Below are positions 1 through 10,800 of a stretch of 64,000 nt of DNA, one piece after another (position 1 is the stretch's first letter; every line of letters begins with the position of its first letter). The position numbers and the translations under genes are program-made. Source of the DNA: Welwitschia mirabilis (taxonomy: Eukaryota; Gnetophyta; Gnetopsida; Welwitschiales). The notes beneath the pieces are model-generated. The model saw only the letters and a list, made by a program, of their open reading frames with translations, made no database searches and had not been told where the DNA came from. The stretch is from NCBI GenBank assembly GCA_051453625.1, contig JBOZIK010000001.1, forward strand, positions 139,257,329 through 139,321,328, in the 5' to 3' direction.

Positions 1-898
1 ATCAATATTAACCACATGGATGAAGTATCTCCTTTGTGTTCTTATGTTATGTATTTATATGATTAAAAAATTCAATTTAACTTATCACAACTGATTCTGT
101 AAAACATGGCTTCCTACACATCTATAAGTTAAGTAGCACTGCCATATGTAGGCCTTATCAGTAATATGTATCATGACCACACAACTCTACCAAAGGTCAA
201 AGATGAAATTCTAAAACTGTCAAAGCCATTTAATAAGTCCTCTCTTCTTTGAATGAGAATTGTGAAAGGCATAACTCCTATAGCCCTGACTTCTTCTCCT
301 TCTAGGCAATTCAAGTGCATGCAACCTAGTGAGTCCTCAAGGGATATATCCTTAACCAAAAAGTAGCTCAAATAGATCTAATCTCAGTTATCTAAGATAA
401 AAAAGCTCTTGTTAATTTCAAGTTAGAGGTGACATCTACTTCTTGTAGCAGTAGTAGTAGTGAAAATGTGGTGGAATCTAGTTAATTGTATCTCCATCTT
501 TCTTTCACCCTAGTGTATTCATCTGGTCTTTATGTCTTTGAGTTCTTATGTATAGCATTTTTATTCTTTTCAATTAACTCTTCTCTTATCTACTCCAAAT
601 TGATAAATATGTAAATCATATTTGTGTTTAATGGTTAATATAAAATTTGTTATTCTGATTATGTATGTTTGTTAATCTCCTGTACACATGATTTTCATAG
701 GTATTTTTATGTATGACATTTTTTATTTCAGAGTCAATGATGCCAAAATGAAAAGTAATGTAAATACTATATAAGATACAATAGTTGTATCTTTATCTCA
801 TTCTAACAGGAATATCAAACTCAGGGAAAGCTAGTCATCAAACTTAGGGGGAGGTTATTTTGAACTGGTTCTTTAGATTAATGGATTTATCATCATTG

Positions 899-909
899 AA
901 AAGGGGGAT
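899..909 (+). other. Probable polypurine tract before the 3' LTR
   Basis: The sequence aaaagggggat lies immediately upstream of the proposed LTR start at about 911. A second G-rich run (aggggga) occurs at 847-853. In copia elements the polypurine tract primes plus-strand DNA synthesis and directly abuts the 3' LTR. The LTR here does not start with an intact TG, so the exact junction is uncertain. Confidence 0.5.
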
Positions 910-1009
910 ATTCTAAGTATATCATTTTAATGATGCTAATAGACATGAGAATAAGAAAAAAGATGGTCATCATTTATCATAGTCTAGTTAAGAAGCCAAC
1001 CTTTACATG

Positions 1010-1375
1010 TAGATGTCCCCACTCAAAATAGGGTGAACATCCCCTCTACTTGCAGGTAAATTGTATCTATGATAGGTTTAAGGCTCAAATGTCCCCACTC
1101 AAATAGAGAAGATGCTCTCCTTACAGAAATGATGATTTATAGATCTCNNNNNNNNNNNNNCCCACTTTAAACAAGCCAAACATCCCCCCTTCATTCGGAT
1201 TTTTCCCAGTCTGCACATATGGATGCTGCAAATGTTTCTCCCCTTGAGGGTGGATGTCCTCAAATTTCTAGTAGTACGAGCATTTATACTACCTAAGAAT
1301 TGTCATTCACCCTTTTGGGAGTAAGGACATCCCCATTTCTTAAAGCAAACATCCCTCCTTTGAACCATTGAAGAA
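1010..1375. repeat. Cluster of short catccccac-type motifs inside the LTR
   Basis: Variants of gaacatcccc or gatgtccccactcaaa recur irregularly at about 1,012, 1,037, 1,088, 1,179, 1,252, 1,328 and 1,350, some in inverted form (gtggatgtcctc). The block is clearly richer in C and G than its surroundings. The gtcgac-type motifs of the other copia LTR family (25,127; 54,775; 60,427) occupy a comparable place. The function is unknown. Confidence 0.5.
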
Positions 1376-1776
1376 ATGGTTCTCTTTGAGTGATAGTGCG
1401 ATGATTTTTAATGGCTATTCTCTTTTGGCATATCTTTTATTAAAAATATGAATTTAATTTGAATATTATATTGAAATGCATTAGAATCATTGTTTATGAT
1501 TTCTCTTCAATAGATATTTCTCCTTTGTCTATAAAAGGTCTAAAAACTATTTTATTAGGATTAACCAATTTTTGTGGACTAAAATATTTGGCATATACAG
1601 TTTTGTAAAGAGAACTCAAATCTAATCTTTGGTGATCTATTAGCAATTTGTGATCCTATATTATCTATTTAGTCAAAGTAGATCCTACATTGTTGCATCT
1701 ATGCTTGAGGGACATCTCATTATTCTTCTATTCTTCCTTTGGTTGAGTCTAAGCTATTAAAAGACTTCAAACATAA

Positions 1777-1979
1777 GAGGTTAATGATAAGCCTAGAGAA
1801 TCATCATTGTTATGTGTGAGGTTGATGATAAGTTTGAAAAATCATGGTTGCTATGTGTGAGGTTAATGATAAGCTTAGAAAATCATCATTATTATGTATG
1901 AGGTTGATGATAAGCCTAAAAAATCATCACTATTATAAGAGGGATTGATGATCAGCCAGAAAATCATTTGTTCAAGAGT
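1777..1979. repeat. 41-bp tandem repeat, nearly five units
   Basis: Units begin gaggttaatgataagc or gaggttgatgataagc at 1777, 1818, 1859 and 1900, and a partial degraded fifth starts at 1941. Each full unit is 41 bp and ends in ttatgtgt or a close variant. The array lies within the proposed copia LTR, about 230 bp before its end. The 33-bp arrays in the LTRs at 55,761 and 61,417 sit in the same relative place but have a different unit. Confidence 0.85.
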
Positions 1980-2299
1980 GATAAGAGAACCAAAGAAGAG
2001 GACATCTTGTCTTTCCTTGAAGAGTGGAGTCAGCATGTTGTTGAACCACTATAAATCTTATGGGATGATTATTTTTATATTTTACAATTTTTGTCAGATT
2101 CAGTTTTTACTTATAAAACTAATTAATTTTATTTTAGAATTTGGTTTTGGATTTAAAATTGATCATTATTCCTATTCACCCCCTATAGGAATTTTAATAG
2201 ATCCTACCTATGATTTATGTGAGGATAGTTATCATATTATCAAATAATTTCCTTTGCTTCCAACTTATAAAGAGATAATTTATAAGGAAGTATGTGCTT

Positions 2300-2640
2300 T
2301 CAACTAGAGGTCTTCAAAATACAACCAAAACCAAAATGAAAAACAAGTCCAAAATCATAACTTTCAACCTAGAATGAGTGAATACCTCAACTTCAAAAAT
2401 TTTCAAGCAAACTATCCTAAATTCCAACCATTTAAGAAGAGATTTGAGAACATTAACTTCCAATTTAATAATTTAAACAGCCTAGCAAGCTCATCCAACT
2501 TCTAAAATCAAATTGATCCTCTTAGGAATTCTATTAAAGAGTTGAGAAAAACACAAAAAAATACAAACTTAAATATTGAAAAGATGAATATCAACATTGA
2601 AAATCTTATAAGTATCTTACAAAAAACTATGCTTCCTAAT
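2300..2640 (+). pseudogene. gag C-terminal region, gypsy type (broken)
   Basis: A hydrophilic, Asn/Gln/Lys-rich reading frame with phrases such as FQANYPKFQPFKKRF, followed by an amphipathic stretch (IEKMNINIENLISILQK) just before a stop at about 2,641. This matches the low-complexity tail that follows the capsid domain in Athila-like gag. The capsid part itself is not visible, because the sequence to the left is the copia LTR. Gag would form the virus-like particle in the cytoplasm. Weak on its own, supported by the protease that follows in the same direction. Confidence 0.5.
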
Positions 2641-2939
2641 TAAAGAGCCTAAGGGTTTCTTTCCATTCAACTTTACCAAACTTAAACAAAGTTAGAAAAG
2701 ACTGTAAGGTAGCAAAAAGAAGTGTAAATGACTCCTCTTATCCATAAGGCTTTAACATCCTAAAGTAATAAAACTGATGAATAAGAGGACCTAAAAATCT
2801 TAGAAACCATTATTTCCCTTTTTCATTAAGTAACAAAAAGAAAAACCCTTTACATGAGAAACCTACCACACCATCGATTAATAGAATTAAAACAAATCCT
2901 ATTTTTGATGATCATTTAAAAGTATTAATGCAAAATGTG

Positions 2940-3480
2940 AGAATCAACTTATTATTGTGAAAATTGCAAAATATTCTAAGTTATGGAAATACTTGATTAA
3001 AAAAAAGAAAAAACATACTATCCTTAGCAAAGTCTTCCAAGATCAATCTGTTAATAACTTAGTTTGCCAAAAATGTCCAAAGTTTAAAGATCTAGGGGTA
3101 GTAACTATGAGTGTCACTTTAGAAGAAAACTATAGGATTAAAAAAGCCTTGATTGATATTGGAACTAGTGTCAATATCATGCCCTTACATATTTATTAGA
3201 GATTTGGGTTAAAAGAAAGAGTAAAACCTACACGGGTTATTTTAGAACTAGCTAATTCATCTGTGAAGAAACCATTAGGTGTGATTAAGGATTTGGTTTT
3301 TAAGATAAAAGAAGTTGTCTACCCTATTGATGTTGTAGTTATAGAAGTTAAGCACAATGGAAGATATCCTTTACTTCTAGATAGATCTTTCTATGTAATA
3401 GCACATTATATTATAGATACAAGAACTAGTTTGATGGAGTGTCATTCTAGGAATAAAAAGTTTTCAATAAGATTTTAAGA
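2940..3480 (+). pseudogene. Retroviral-type aspartic protease, gypsy (broken)
   Basis: The active-site motif is DIGTS at 3155-3169, inside ALIDIGTSVNIMP, corresponding to the family's D-[LI]-G-[AT]-S. It is preceded by a KCPKFKDLGVVTMSVTL-like strand and followed, after one in-frame TAG at 3,197, by LANSSVKKPLGVIKDLVF and YPLLLDRSFYVIAHYIID, which correspond to the flap and the C-terminal LGRPF/AxxxID segment. The first segment (2957-3199) and second segment (3263-3478) are each open. The protease would cleave the Gag-Pol polyprotein. The catalytic Asp is kept, but the frame is interrupted before and after. Confidence 0.85.
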
Positions 3481-3799
3481 TTTAGGAAATAATTTGAGTG
3501 TGGAGAAAGAAATTAGGCCAACATTATTTTGATAGCACCATCCACTTCATGAGATATGGTTCATGCTTAATAAATCAGCATCGTTTGATGACCAAACTGA
3601 AGCAAACAATTTTTATGTTTTTGAAAATCAACTTGATTTTGACTATTTGGAAATTGAATTTTTTAATATAGAGAGTAGAGTATCTAAGTTTGTCAGCTAT
3701 GTAGAAGTCTAATATTTTAGTAGACCTAAGATTTTCTATTTTAAGTGTGATCATCCACTATTAACATCTGGATGACAATATGAGAAGACAATTGGTTTT

Positions 3800-4760
3800 C
3801 CTAAAAATTTTACAAAAAATAAAAATCTAAACTTAAATATAAACTTAAAACCTTTAGACAATGGACTAAAATATATTTTCCTAAATAGTGACCTAAACAA
3901 CCCTTTGATTATCAACAATAACCTTATTCCTCAATAAGAATTAAGTCTAGCCTTTTTTCTATAATCTAAGATAAATGTGTTTTCTTGGTTCCCTAACTAT
4001 TTGATATCCATACCCACTTTGATTGTTTAATATAAAGTCTACCTTAAATAAAACACTAAACCTGTGAGGCAACCTCCATGTATACTCAATCTAGTTCTTA
4101 AATAAATTATTAAAGATGAAATCATAAGATTAATTGATGCTAGAATCATTTATTAGATAGCTAATAGTAAGTAGATTAGCCCCTTGATAGTAGTTCCTAA
4201 AAAAGATGGAAAATGGAGAATGTGCATAGACCTTAGAAAACTAAATGAAATAACCAAAAAAGACCACTGTGCTTTACTTTTTCTTGATCAGATTCTTGAT
4301 GAAATTCAAGGTCATGCATTTTACTATTTACTTGATGGTTATATTGGTTACAAATAGGTTTGCATTGCTAATGAGGACTAAGTCAAAACCACTTTTACTT
4401 CTCTTTTTAATACTTTTACTTTTAGACACATGGCTTTCGGACTTTGTAATGCTCTTGGTAATTTTTAGCATGCTATGATGGGAATTTTTTCTGATATGCT
4501 TTAGAATTCTATTGAGATTTTTATGGATGACTTCTCTATTTATGCTAAAATGTTTAAACAAATTTTAGATCAATTAGAAAAAGTCCTTGATTTTGAATTT
4601 CGAGTGGCCTACACCTTAAGTTGGGAAAAGAGTTTTGTTTCTTGTAGAAAGTGTAATTATTTTAGGTCACCATATCTCAAAAGAGAGGATTAAGATAGAT
4701 ACTTCTAAAGTTGGTATTATTCAAAATCTAAGTTTCCCTAAAAATGTTAAATAGGTTAGA
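3800..4760 (+). pseudogene. Reverse transcriptase, gypsy type (broken)
   Basis: Starts with the protease-RT linker (LKPLDNGLKYIFLN) typical of Athila elements. The RT domain then follows: DEIIRLIDARIIY, VVPKKDGKWRMCIDLRKLN, KDH, FYYLLDGYIGY, KTTFTSLFNTFTF, MAFGLCNA and the polymerase site FMDDFSIYA, with FMDD codons at 4520-4531. Two catalytic Asp residues remain. Stops interrupt the frame where relatives have Gln or Trp, for example TAG after GYK at 4,356, where family members have Gln. Domain order and spacing match a complete RT. Confidence 0.9.
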
Positions 4761-4879
4761 TCGTTTCTTGGTCATTATGGTTTTTACTATCAATTTATTC
4801 ATGATTACATTAATATTTGTAAACCCCTTCACTCATTACTATAAAAAGAAGTCAAATTTGAATGGAATGAATTTTGTTA

Positions 4880-5330
4880 ACTTACTTTTGATAAGCTTAA
4901 ATGTAAACTTTTGTATGCTCCTATAATAATAAGATGTAACTGGGAAAAAGATTTTGAACTTATGTGCAATGCTAGCAATTTTGCCATAGGTGGGGTTCTT
5001 TATTAGAAATATGAAATGATTTTCAAGTTATATCTTATCATAGAAAATATTTGTCTAGAGCTAAAATCAATTATACCACCATAAAGAAAGAGATGCTAGC
5101 CATATATCTTTTGTCTTGATTCTCTTAGACATTATCTTTTAGGATTTAATACAAATATTTACATCAACCATGCTATTATTCATTACCTCATGATTAAGAA
5201 AGGCTTTAGTACATGTTTGATTAGATGGATCCTCCTTATGCAAGAATTTAAATTAACCATCATAGATAAAATAAGGAAGCATAATTATGTTGCTAGTCAT
5301 TTATCTTGTCTTTCTTCTCCTCTGGATGAT
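4880..5330 (+). pseudogene. RNase H domain, gypsy type (broken)
   Basis: The segment MCNASNFAIGGVL at about 4,961-5,000 corresponds to the start of the RNase H fold, where the family has an Asp-Ala-Ser-Asp group; here Asn replaces Asp twice. Further on, IYINHAIIHYLM and LIRWILLMQEFKLTI (open from 5190) correspond to the FTDHAAL and RWxLLLQEFD motifs, then NYVASHLSCL to the N-VADxLSR end. It removes the RNA strand during reverse transcription in working elements. Frameshifts and the Asp-to-Asn changes would inactivate it. Confidence 0.8.
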
Positions 5331-5539
5331 TCTATCATTGATGATTCTTTTTCTAATAAGCAGCTTTTTATTGTATCTTCTTTCCATTATCCCCCTTAGT
5401 ATGTAGACATTGTTAACTATCTTATAACCATGAAAACACCATAACATTGGACCTATAATCAATGCAAATCTTTTCTTTATAGCATAGGTGACTAAAAGTG
5501 GATAAAGACACATTCATAATATAGGTTTAAAGATCAAAT

Positions 5540-5990
5540 CATGCAAAAATGTATGCCTAATTGGGAAATACCTAAAATTCATCATCTTTGTTATGGTGGT
5601 ATTTGTGGAGGACACTTAGTAGACATAAAACAATGATGAAAATACTCCATTCTGGTTTTTATTAGATGACTCTTTTTCATGATTCTTTTAATTTTACTAC
5701 AAGGTGTGATCGTTGTTAGTGTTATGGTAGCCTTGTTCATTCATAAGAAATGCCAATTAGATCTATTCTTAAGTGTGAGCCTTTTGATTATTGGGGTATT
5801 AATTTCATAGGCCCTATTCATCCACCTTTTTATGATAAACCTTACATTTTATTGGTCGTGGATTATGTGACTAAAGGGGTTGAAGCCATACATACTTCTT
5901 TGAATGATTCTCAAACTATTTATCATTTTTTAGAACTCATATTTTTTAGAGATTTGAGTTTCCTAGAGTTATTACCACCTTAGATATAAG
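5540..5990 (+). pseudogene. Integrase N-terminal part, gypsy type (truncated)
   Basis: The zinc-binding region is recognisable (HHLCYGGICGGHLV, then TRCDRC), then the core begins with FDYWGINFIGPIHPP and YILLVVDYVTKGVEAI (frame open 5750-5983). The first core Asp has become Asn (WGIN where the family has WGID), while VVDYV keeps its Asp. The frame then runs into VITTL at about 5,985, and similarity ends before the second and third catalytic residues. The element is therefore truncated here by a deletion or later insertion. Confidence 0.85.
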
Positions 5991-6529
5991 AAGATATTTT
6001 CTAAATATTTCTAAGATAAAGACAATTACAAGAAGCTCTTATTTAGTGATAGTATAGCCATTAAGTGCCACTTAGTATATTACTTACATAGTAGATTATA
6101 GTTTGTTTCTTATTTACTATTTATCCTAATACAATACTAGCTTGTCATGTTGCTAATTTTTAATGATTAATATTTAAGTTCAAAATGTCTTAATAAATAA
6201 GGCTAATATTTTATTTTAATTCTTAGATGTTTTCTTTATAGCTAATAATCCCATAAATATTATTTTATGCTTTCGCTTTATTTATTTAATTATGCATTTT
6301 AGAAAATGCCAATGAGTCATGAATTTGTAATTATTATAGAAGGATATGCTTAATGTCTAGAGTTATTTTATTCTTCTTTAGCTCTAGTAAATGTTAAAGA
6401 ACATATTAAATTGTAATTTCTACCATGTTTATGGAATATTTTATTACTACTAATGTCTCATTTATTATTTATTATTTATGACAAGCATAATCATTATCTA
6501 CCAAGTGACATAAAAAGGTAATGAAATCT

Positions 6530-6585
6530 CTACCACTTCCACCACTTTTACAAACTCCACCACTTCCACCACTTTTACCACTTTC
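6530..6585. repeat. Imperfect ccacttccacc short tandem repeat
   Basis: Triplet/hexamer-like repetition of ccactt and ccacc over about 55 bp, with one atypical unit (acaaactcc). It is the most C-rich spot in the surrounding 2 kb. Similar C-rich runs occur in LTRs of plant gypsy elements, but no boundaries can be set here. Confidence 0.7.
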
Positions 6586-6980
6586 TTTATGATGGTGTCT
6601 CCTCACATCCTACATCCTCTACTCTCAATAGTACCCTCTTATCTTCTTATTTCATATCTTTAAGAATCTTTTACAATTGAATCTTAGTGACTTCAACTTA
6701 GAGCTTGGAAAACCTTGAATATTTGCAATCTTCATGAGACCTTAAGTTTTCTTCCTAAATTCAGTATGGTTTATGGACTTCCATTCATTTCTTATATGTC
6801 CTAATTAATTCTTGCATCCTTTACATGCTTCATGATTATTCTTATTTGTTTTTATTCTCTTTTTATGCATGTATTATCTTAGTTGTCAATTTAATTCTAT
6901 GCTTAAAACTTGCTAAATGACCAAATTATATGGCTTTGGGGGTTGGGCCACTAGAAGGGCTTACATTAGCCATGGAAGTG

Positions 6981-7000
6981 AGATATCAGAGTGATCAAGT
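6981..7000 (+). other. Possible tRNA-Met primer binding site
   Basis: The sequence gagatatcagagtgatc resembles tggtatcagagc, the complement of the initiator tRNA-Met 3' end used by many plant elements, with changes of the deamination type. No LTR or gag confirms it. Confidence 0.3.
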
Positions 7001-8199
7001 GATGTTTGTGATCCATCTAGTTATGCATCACAGGATGTCTTATCGCTTTAGATGATTTATCCTTTTTGAAGGGTTCTTATTACCCATACAAATAAACCTC
7101 TAAATAAATGACTATTTTTTACATCATTTAATAGAGCTTTCTATTCACTGTATACTCTTGGATTACTAAAACTTGGATATGTGTATCTAGATTATTGAAT
7201 CTTGTATAAGTTCTCTGTCACATTTGATTTTCTTGAGGATTTTATTTTGAGATTAAAAAACCTCCTTACTTAAACCTTTCCATGGATCATACTAGGAACT
7301 ATAAAAGTTATAATTCTCATGTCATGCTTACATGTGCAAGATCAACTATGAATAAGATGTTGGGATAAGTAAGCTATTCCAGTTTGAATTGAGTGTTATT
7401 TTTATACCTATTGCTTAGAAGAATCATGGATGTCCTAAATAAATCATGTTAGTTATGTGAACATGAATGATATTTTTTAATTTATTTAAAGAAGAGTTTC
7501 AAGACTATGCATTTATTTTTATTTTCTTGAAGATTTCAAATGGTTATCTATTTCTAATGAAAGAGTTATGTTATGAAGTATGGTTTTTTGTATCTTAAAT
7601 TTTAGATATACATTGTTTACTTTTAAATAAATAATTTTTGAAATATTTGTTGAGATAAAGGATTAAGCACTTATTATATGACTAAGTATAGGTTCCAATA
7701 AAGAGCATTCATTTTTACACAATATACAGATTTTAGGTAAAATCTAAACTTAATGATTAAGAGGATCTTTAGTGGATACTTAAATGTAACTTATATCATA
7801 AAATAAACTAGTAATTTACATTAGGCCTTTCTATATATTTTATAAGATTAATGATTTTGTTTTATTAAGAGAAAGATAATGATAAAATATGTTTTTATAA
7901 TTTCGAACTCATGACCCTCTCATTTTTCTACCTTACCTAACTCAAGAGTACCCTATACGCCATACAAAATTGTGATAAATATACTCAATATTACATTATG
8001 AATTACACATATTTAATTTTAGTAAGTAGTAAAATATCACTTTTGGGATTCAAACCTGTGATCATTTGCTCTAATGCCTTAATGATTCACTTAATGTTAC
8101 TCATATTAAGTGGACAATCTAAGGATAAGTTATAATGTTTCACTCAATGTCACTCATACTAAGCTCAAAACATTTAGCTAGGGATAAGTAGGTGGATAA

Positions 8200-9030
8200 T
8201 TAAAGAGACTTTACAGGATCGACTTGAGTTCCCTTTGATGAAATAATTTGTTCTAAGCCTATTTTCTTATTGAGCATAAAGTGGTATTTCTTCCAATTTA
8301 ATATAAGATGTTTTTCTATGCATCAAAAAAGGATAATTTCTAAATTATAAAGATAGTGATCAAAAGAGGGCCCTAGACAGAGAAAAAATCTATGAAACTT
8401 TCTATGCATAAGTATAATAAATCAAAAAAATTCTAATCTTACATTGTTAAAATGTAAAATAAGCATTGCATAGGCCAAATGATATTTGTTTATGAATGTT
8501 CCATATGAGTAGGTAAACATGGTATCTTCCTAATATATTAGGATGATTTCTATCTAATTATAGCCTACATAACCATCTAGAAAATAGTAGGAAGGATGCA
8601 TAACAAGTTGTTCTAAGATCTGATCAGAGAATAGGAGAGGAAAGTGGTCTTTCCTTAATACAATGTTAAGGTTTTAATAATTTATATGCATTATTCATTT
8701 TATTGCAGCCTAATAGGAATAAGTTGACTATGCTAAGTTGGTACTAAGGTAGTGCTAGCATTTTTATCTACTATCTAAGTCATACTTATCCATTCACTGT
8801 TAGTGATTAAATAAATGATCCCATTGTCTAAAAGATCAATTTATTTTTTACTAATTCTTTCAAAATTTTGTTTATTATACATTAGGCTTCAAAGGATGAT
8901 TTAACATTTTCCTTAAGGTATATGTGGTGTATGCAAATGCTAGGATCAATGCCTCTAAAATTAAAAAGAATCTATGTGTCATGTAAATGCTAAGATCAAT
9001 GCCTCTAATATCAGAAAAGAACTATTTAAT
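8200..9030 (-). pseudogene. Reverse transcriptase, gypsy type (broken)
   Basis: On the - strand the linker SDIRGIDLSIYMTH comes first (about 8,960-9,010), then a degenerate N-terminal region (GIIYLITNSEWIS), then FSDQILEQLVMHPSYYFLDG and YVGY, a MFTYSYGTF segment, a LAYAM-type match to the FGLCNA box, and finally FIDFFSV where relatives have FMDDFSV, followed by LNWKKYHFM near 8,280-8,310. The second catalytic Asp of the DD pair is Phe, so the polymerase site is dead. Several frameshifts occur. Similarity stops close to 8,200, at the RT/RNase H boundary. Confidence 0.8.
8913..8998. repeat. Short direct duplication inside the pol linker
   Basis: The stretch aaatgctaggatcaatgcc is repeated as aaatgctaagatcaatgcc about 50 bp later, each followed by tctaa. 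In the - strand frame it duplicates the region just before RT (the GI-L-S-x-Y/C segment). It probably arose after the element died, since it breaks the frame. Confidence 0.7.
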
Positions 9031-9234
9031 TTCTTAAGATGAAGACAAATAAGAATTGATTACTACCAAAGAAGTAGAGTATGTCCTCTAAAAAGGAATA
9101 CTTAAGATTAGAACAAGTAGCTTATTCTTAATGGAAGGTTCATCTTAAGTGATAGTACATGAATCTTATTCTTGAGACTAATCTAAAATGTGGTCATCAT
9201 GAATGTATGTGGAGGATTAGAGGTAACTCTCTAT

Positions 9235-9690
9235 TTAATCCTCATGTTCAATTCCATCATTACTAGAATGTAGTTTTATGGCATAAAAAACATTTAATTC
9301 TATCATCATATTAATAAAATAAATTTTCATTAATCTATTTATCTAGTTGATTAAGGTACTATAGCTTGAAAGGATGTCTCTACCTATGATAACAGGACCT
9401 AACTGATTAGTTGTATTTTCCATGTCTAGAACCACAAAATCCAATAGAAAAGAGTAATTATCTACCCCAGTGATGGCATTTTCAATTATTCCTCCTAGTA
9501 TTTTCAAGGAATTATCAGCAAGTTATAATTGGATTTTGGTGATTATAAGCCCTTTTAAGCATAATTCTTTATATGTACCATAAGGAAGTAGATTTACAAT
9601 AGCTCCTAAGTCTAATAAGAATTGATTTAGGGATTCATATCCAATTGTGATGGCAATTGTAGGGTAGCTAAAATACTTGTATTTAGGAGG
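9235..9690 (-). pseudogene. Retroviral-type aspartic protease, gypsy (nearly open)
   Basis: On the - strand the frame gives PTIAITIGYESLNQFLLDLG, with the active-site motif DLGAI at 9598-9612, then LLPYGTYKELCLKGL, a stop within the LADNSLKILGG region, and FLLDFVVLDMENTT, GPVIIGRDIL and a SxSTLIN end. These are in order the catalytic loop, the SIY helix-like segment, the flap and the C-terminal strands of Athila-type protease. Only one or two stops interrupt it, so it is among the better preserved domains of the window. The usual Ser or Thr after DLGA is Ile. Confidence 0.85.
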
Positions 9691-10439
9691 AAATTGGTTT
9701 TGGAATATTTCACTAATTTGTTATTCTAAAAAATCCTTGCTTTTGACATTCATTCATCTTTTTACTCTATACATATCTTTGAAGAACTTTCAATATGAAG
9801 GAAATTATTTGATTACTTCTAAGAGGGGAATTTTAATTTTAACTTTCTTAAAAAAATATAATGCCTCTATTAATGTGTAAAGGATTTTATAATTGACAAA
9901 TGTTTTGTTCAAGATTATTCAAGGAGAAGACTTATTATTAGTTGATTTGCTTTGGTTTTCATAAATTTTCTTAAGATTTATTTCAATGAATTAGATGATA
10001 AAGGCTAGTGATTAGATAATAGAAAATGATTTGGATGATATTCATTTAATAAGTAAGAATAAGAAGAATGTGATGGAAATGGGTATATTCATTAGCTATT
10101 ATGATTTTGATTATATAAATTATCCTATTTTGAATAAAAAATAAGGTGCTTCTCTAATGGAATTAGTGGTGTTTGAATAAGGATCATTTATGTGACTGTG
10201 TCAATGATGTCCTATGGTATTTTGTTATTCATTTGGTATGTTGTAAAAAATAAATATAAAGGAACACTCAACTATCTCATGGGAGTCTATATGGTAGATT
10301 AAAAATTTATGTTTGGAGGTTAAGACTTTAGGTAATATGGTAAGAGGTTCTACTATTTTTTATGATTCATCCGTTCAGTTGCTACCATCAAAATTTTTGG
10401 ATACTCTAAAAATGCTAGTGGACCTAATTAATGGTTGGA
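9691..10439 (-). pseudogene. Probable gag C-terminal and gag-protease spacer (degraded)
   Basis: This lies between the recognisable gag core and protease on the same strand, where the low-complexity gag tail belongs. I could read no reliable motif or zinc knuckle, and the assignment rests on position only. Confidence 0.35.
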
Positions 10440-10800
10440 ATCTAGATCATTCAATTTATTTCTTCAAATTTCTATAACTCTCAACTAAAAATTCAAGGTA
10501 ATCCCAAACTTATTCTAGAGAAATATTTATGAAGCTACCCCTACTTTCATTTTAACTAGTTATCTACTATTTAATGATAAGCCTTCATAGAAAATACTAA
10601 TGACCTTAGTTAGCTTAAATTCATGTTGGAACATTTTTAAAGTAGGTTCTTATACCTTTTTAAGGTTTCCAAAAAGGTTTCATGATATTTCTATTTATAG
10701 TTCATGATTTCTCACCTAAGAGAATTAGGTTTATGACTTGGGAAAACTTTTATGATTTTAAGTTCAAATGGATAGGGATTTAAGAGTATAAAGTAAGGCT
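10440..10800 (-). pseudogene. gag core, retrotransposon gag domain (broken)
   Basis: Reading leftwards, a degraded E-x-W-R-F-type segment (NIMKPFWKP, about 10,670-10,700) is followed by ELTKVISIFYEGLSLNSR and LVKMKVGVAS, which match the conserved QxFYNGLxxxxRxxxDAAAGG end of the plant gypsy gag domain. Stops fall at the Gln codons. Gag is the particle-forming protein. The N-terminal part towards 11,200 is not readable: the 66-residue open frame at 11,020-11,220 on this strand shows no gag motif. Confidence 0.65.

Larger units (their letters stand above)
1..2210 (+). mobile_element. 3' end of a Ty1/copia-like LTR retrotransposon
   Basis: The left edge of the window holds the end of an internal region followed by an LTR. 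A purine run (aaaagggggat) at about 899-909 sits directly before the LTR, as a polypurine tract does. The right end at about 2,165-2,210 has the block cctattcaccccctatagg followed by a short tail, the same terminal layout as the better defined copia LTRs at 54,775 and 60,427 in this window (ctattcacctcctatctaggg, then LTR end). No protein could be read in 1-900. Both LTR ends are placed to within a few bases, and the 5' part of the element lies outside the window. Inference: a decayed copia 3' end, not an active element. Confidence 0.55.
911..2210 (+). repeat. Copia-like 3' LTR, about 1.3 kb
   Basis: Bounded by the purine tract on the left and by the cctattcaccccc terminal block on the right. 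Upstream of that block, accactataaatctt at about 2,044 matches the sequence before the R region of the other copia LTRs (compare aaaccactataac at 56,023). It contains two kinds of internal repetition: a scattered catcccc motif (about 1,010-1,375) and a 41-bp tandem array (1,777-1,979). A 13-base N gap lies inside. No partner LTR is visible. Confidence 0.5.
2280..5990 (+). mobile_element. Athila-like Ty3/gypsy retrotransposon remnant
   Basis: Read left to right it carries a gag tail, aspartic protease, reverse transcriptase, RNase H and the zinc-binding and first catalytic part of integrase, which is the Ty3/gypsy order. All frames carry many stops and a few frameshifts. The right end stops inside the integrase core at about 5,990, where the similarity is lost abruptly, and no flanking LTR pair was recognised. 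The Athila-type assignment rests on the protease and RT phrases described in the component entries. Presumably dead. Confidence 0.85.
5991..8199. other. AT-rich non-coding stretch, probable LTR remnants
   Basis: No protein frame could be read on either strand. Held here: a Pro/Thr-like ccacttccacc microsatellite (6,530-6,585), a possible primer binding site (about 6,981-7,000), and around 7,900-8,090 degenerate text of the ttcgaactcatgaccctc type that often marks decayed tRNA-related or primer-adjacent sequence in plant repeats. The part before 6,980 could be a gypsy LTR, but I found no partner. Confidence 0.4.

Noticed and set aside
1945-2247. 100-codon + strand frame as a possible gene
   Set aside because: It overlaps the last tandem unit and the end block of the copia LTR, and shows no domain.
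4328-4561. 77-codon - strand open frame
   Set aside because: It is the shadow of the + strand reverse transcriptase, whose motifs are clear in the same stretch.
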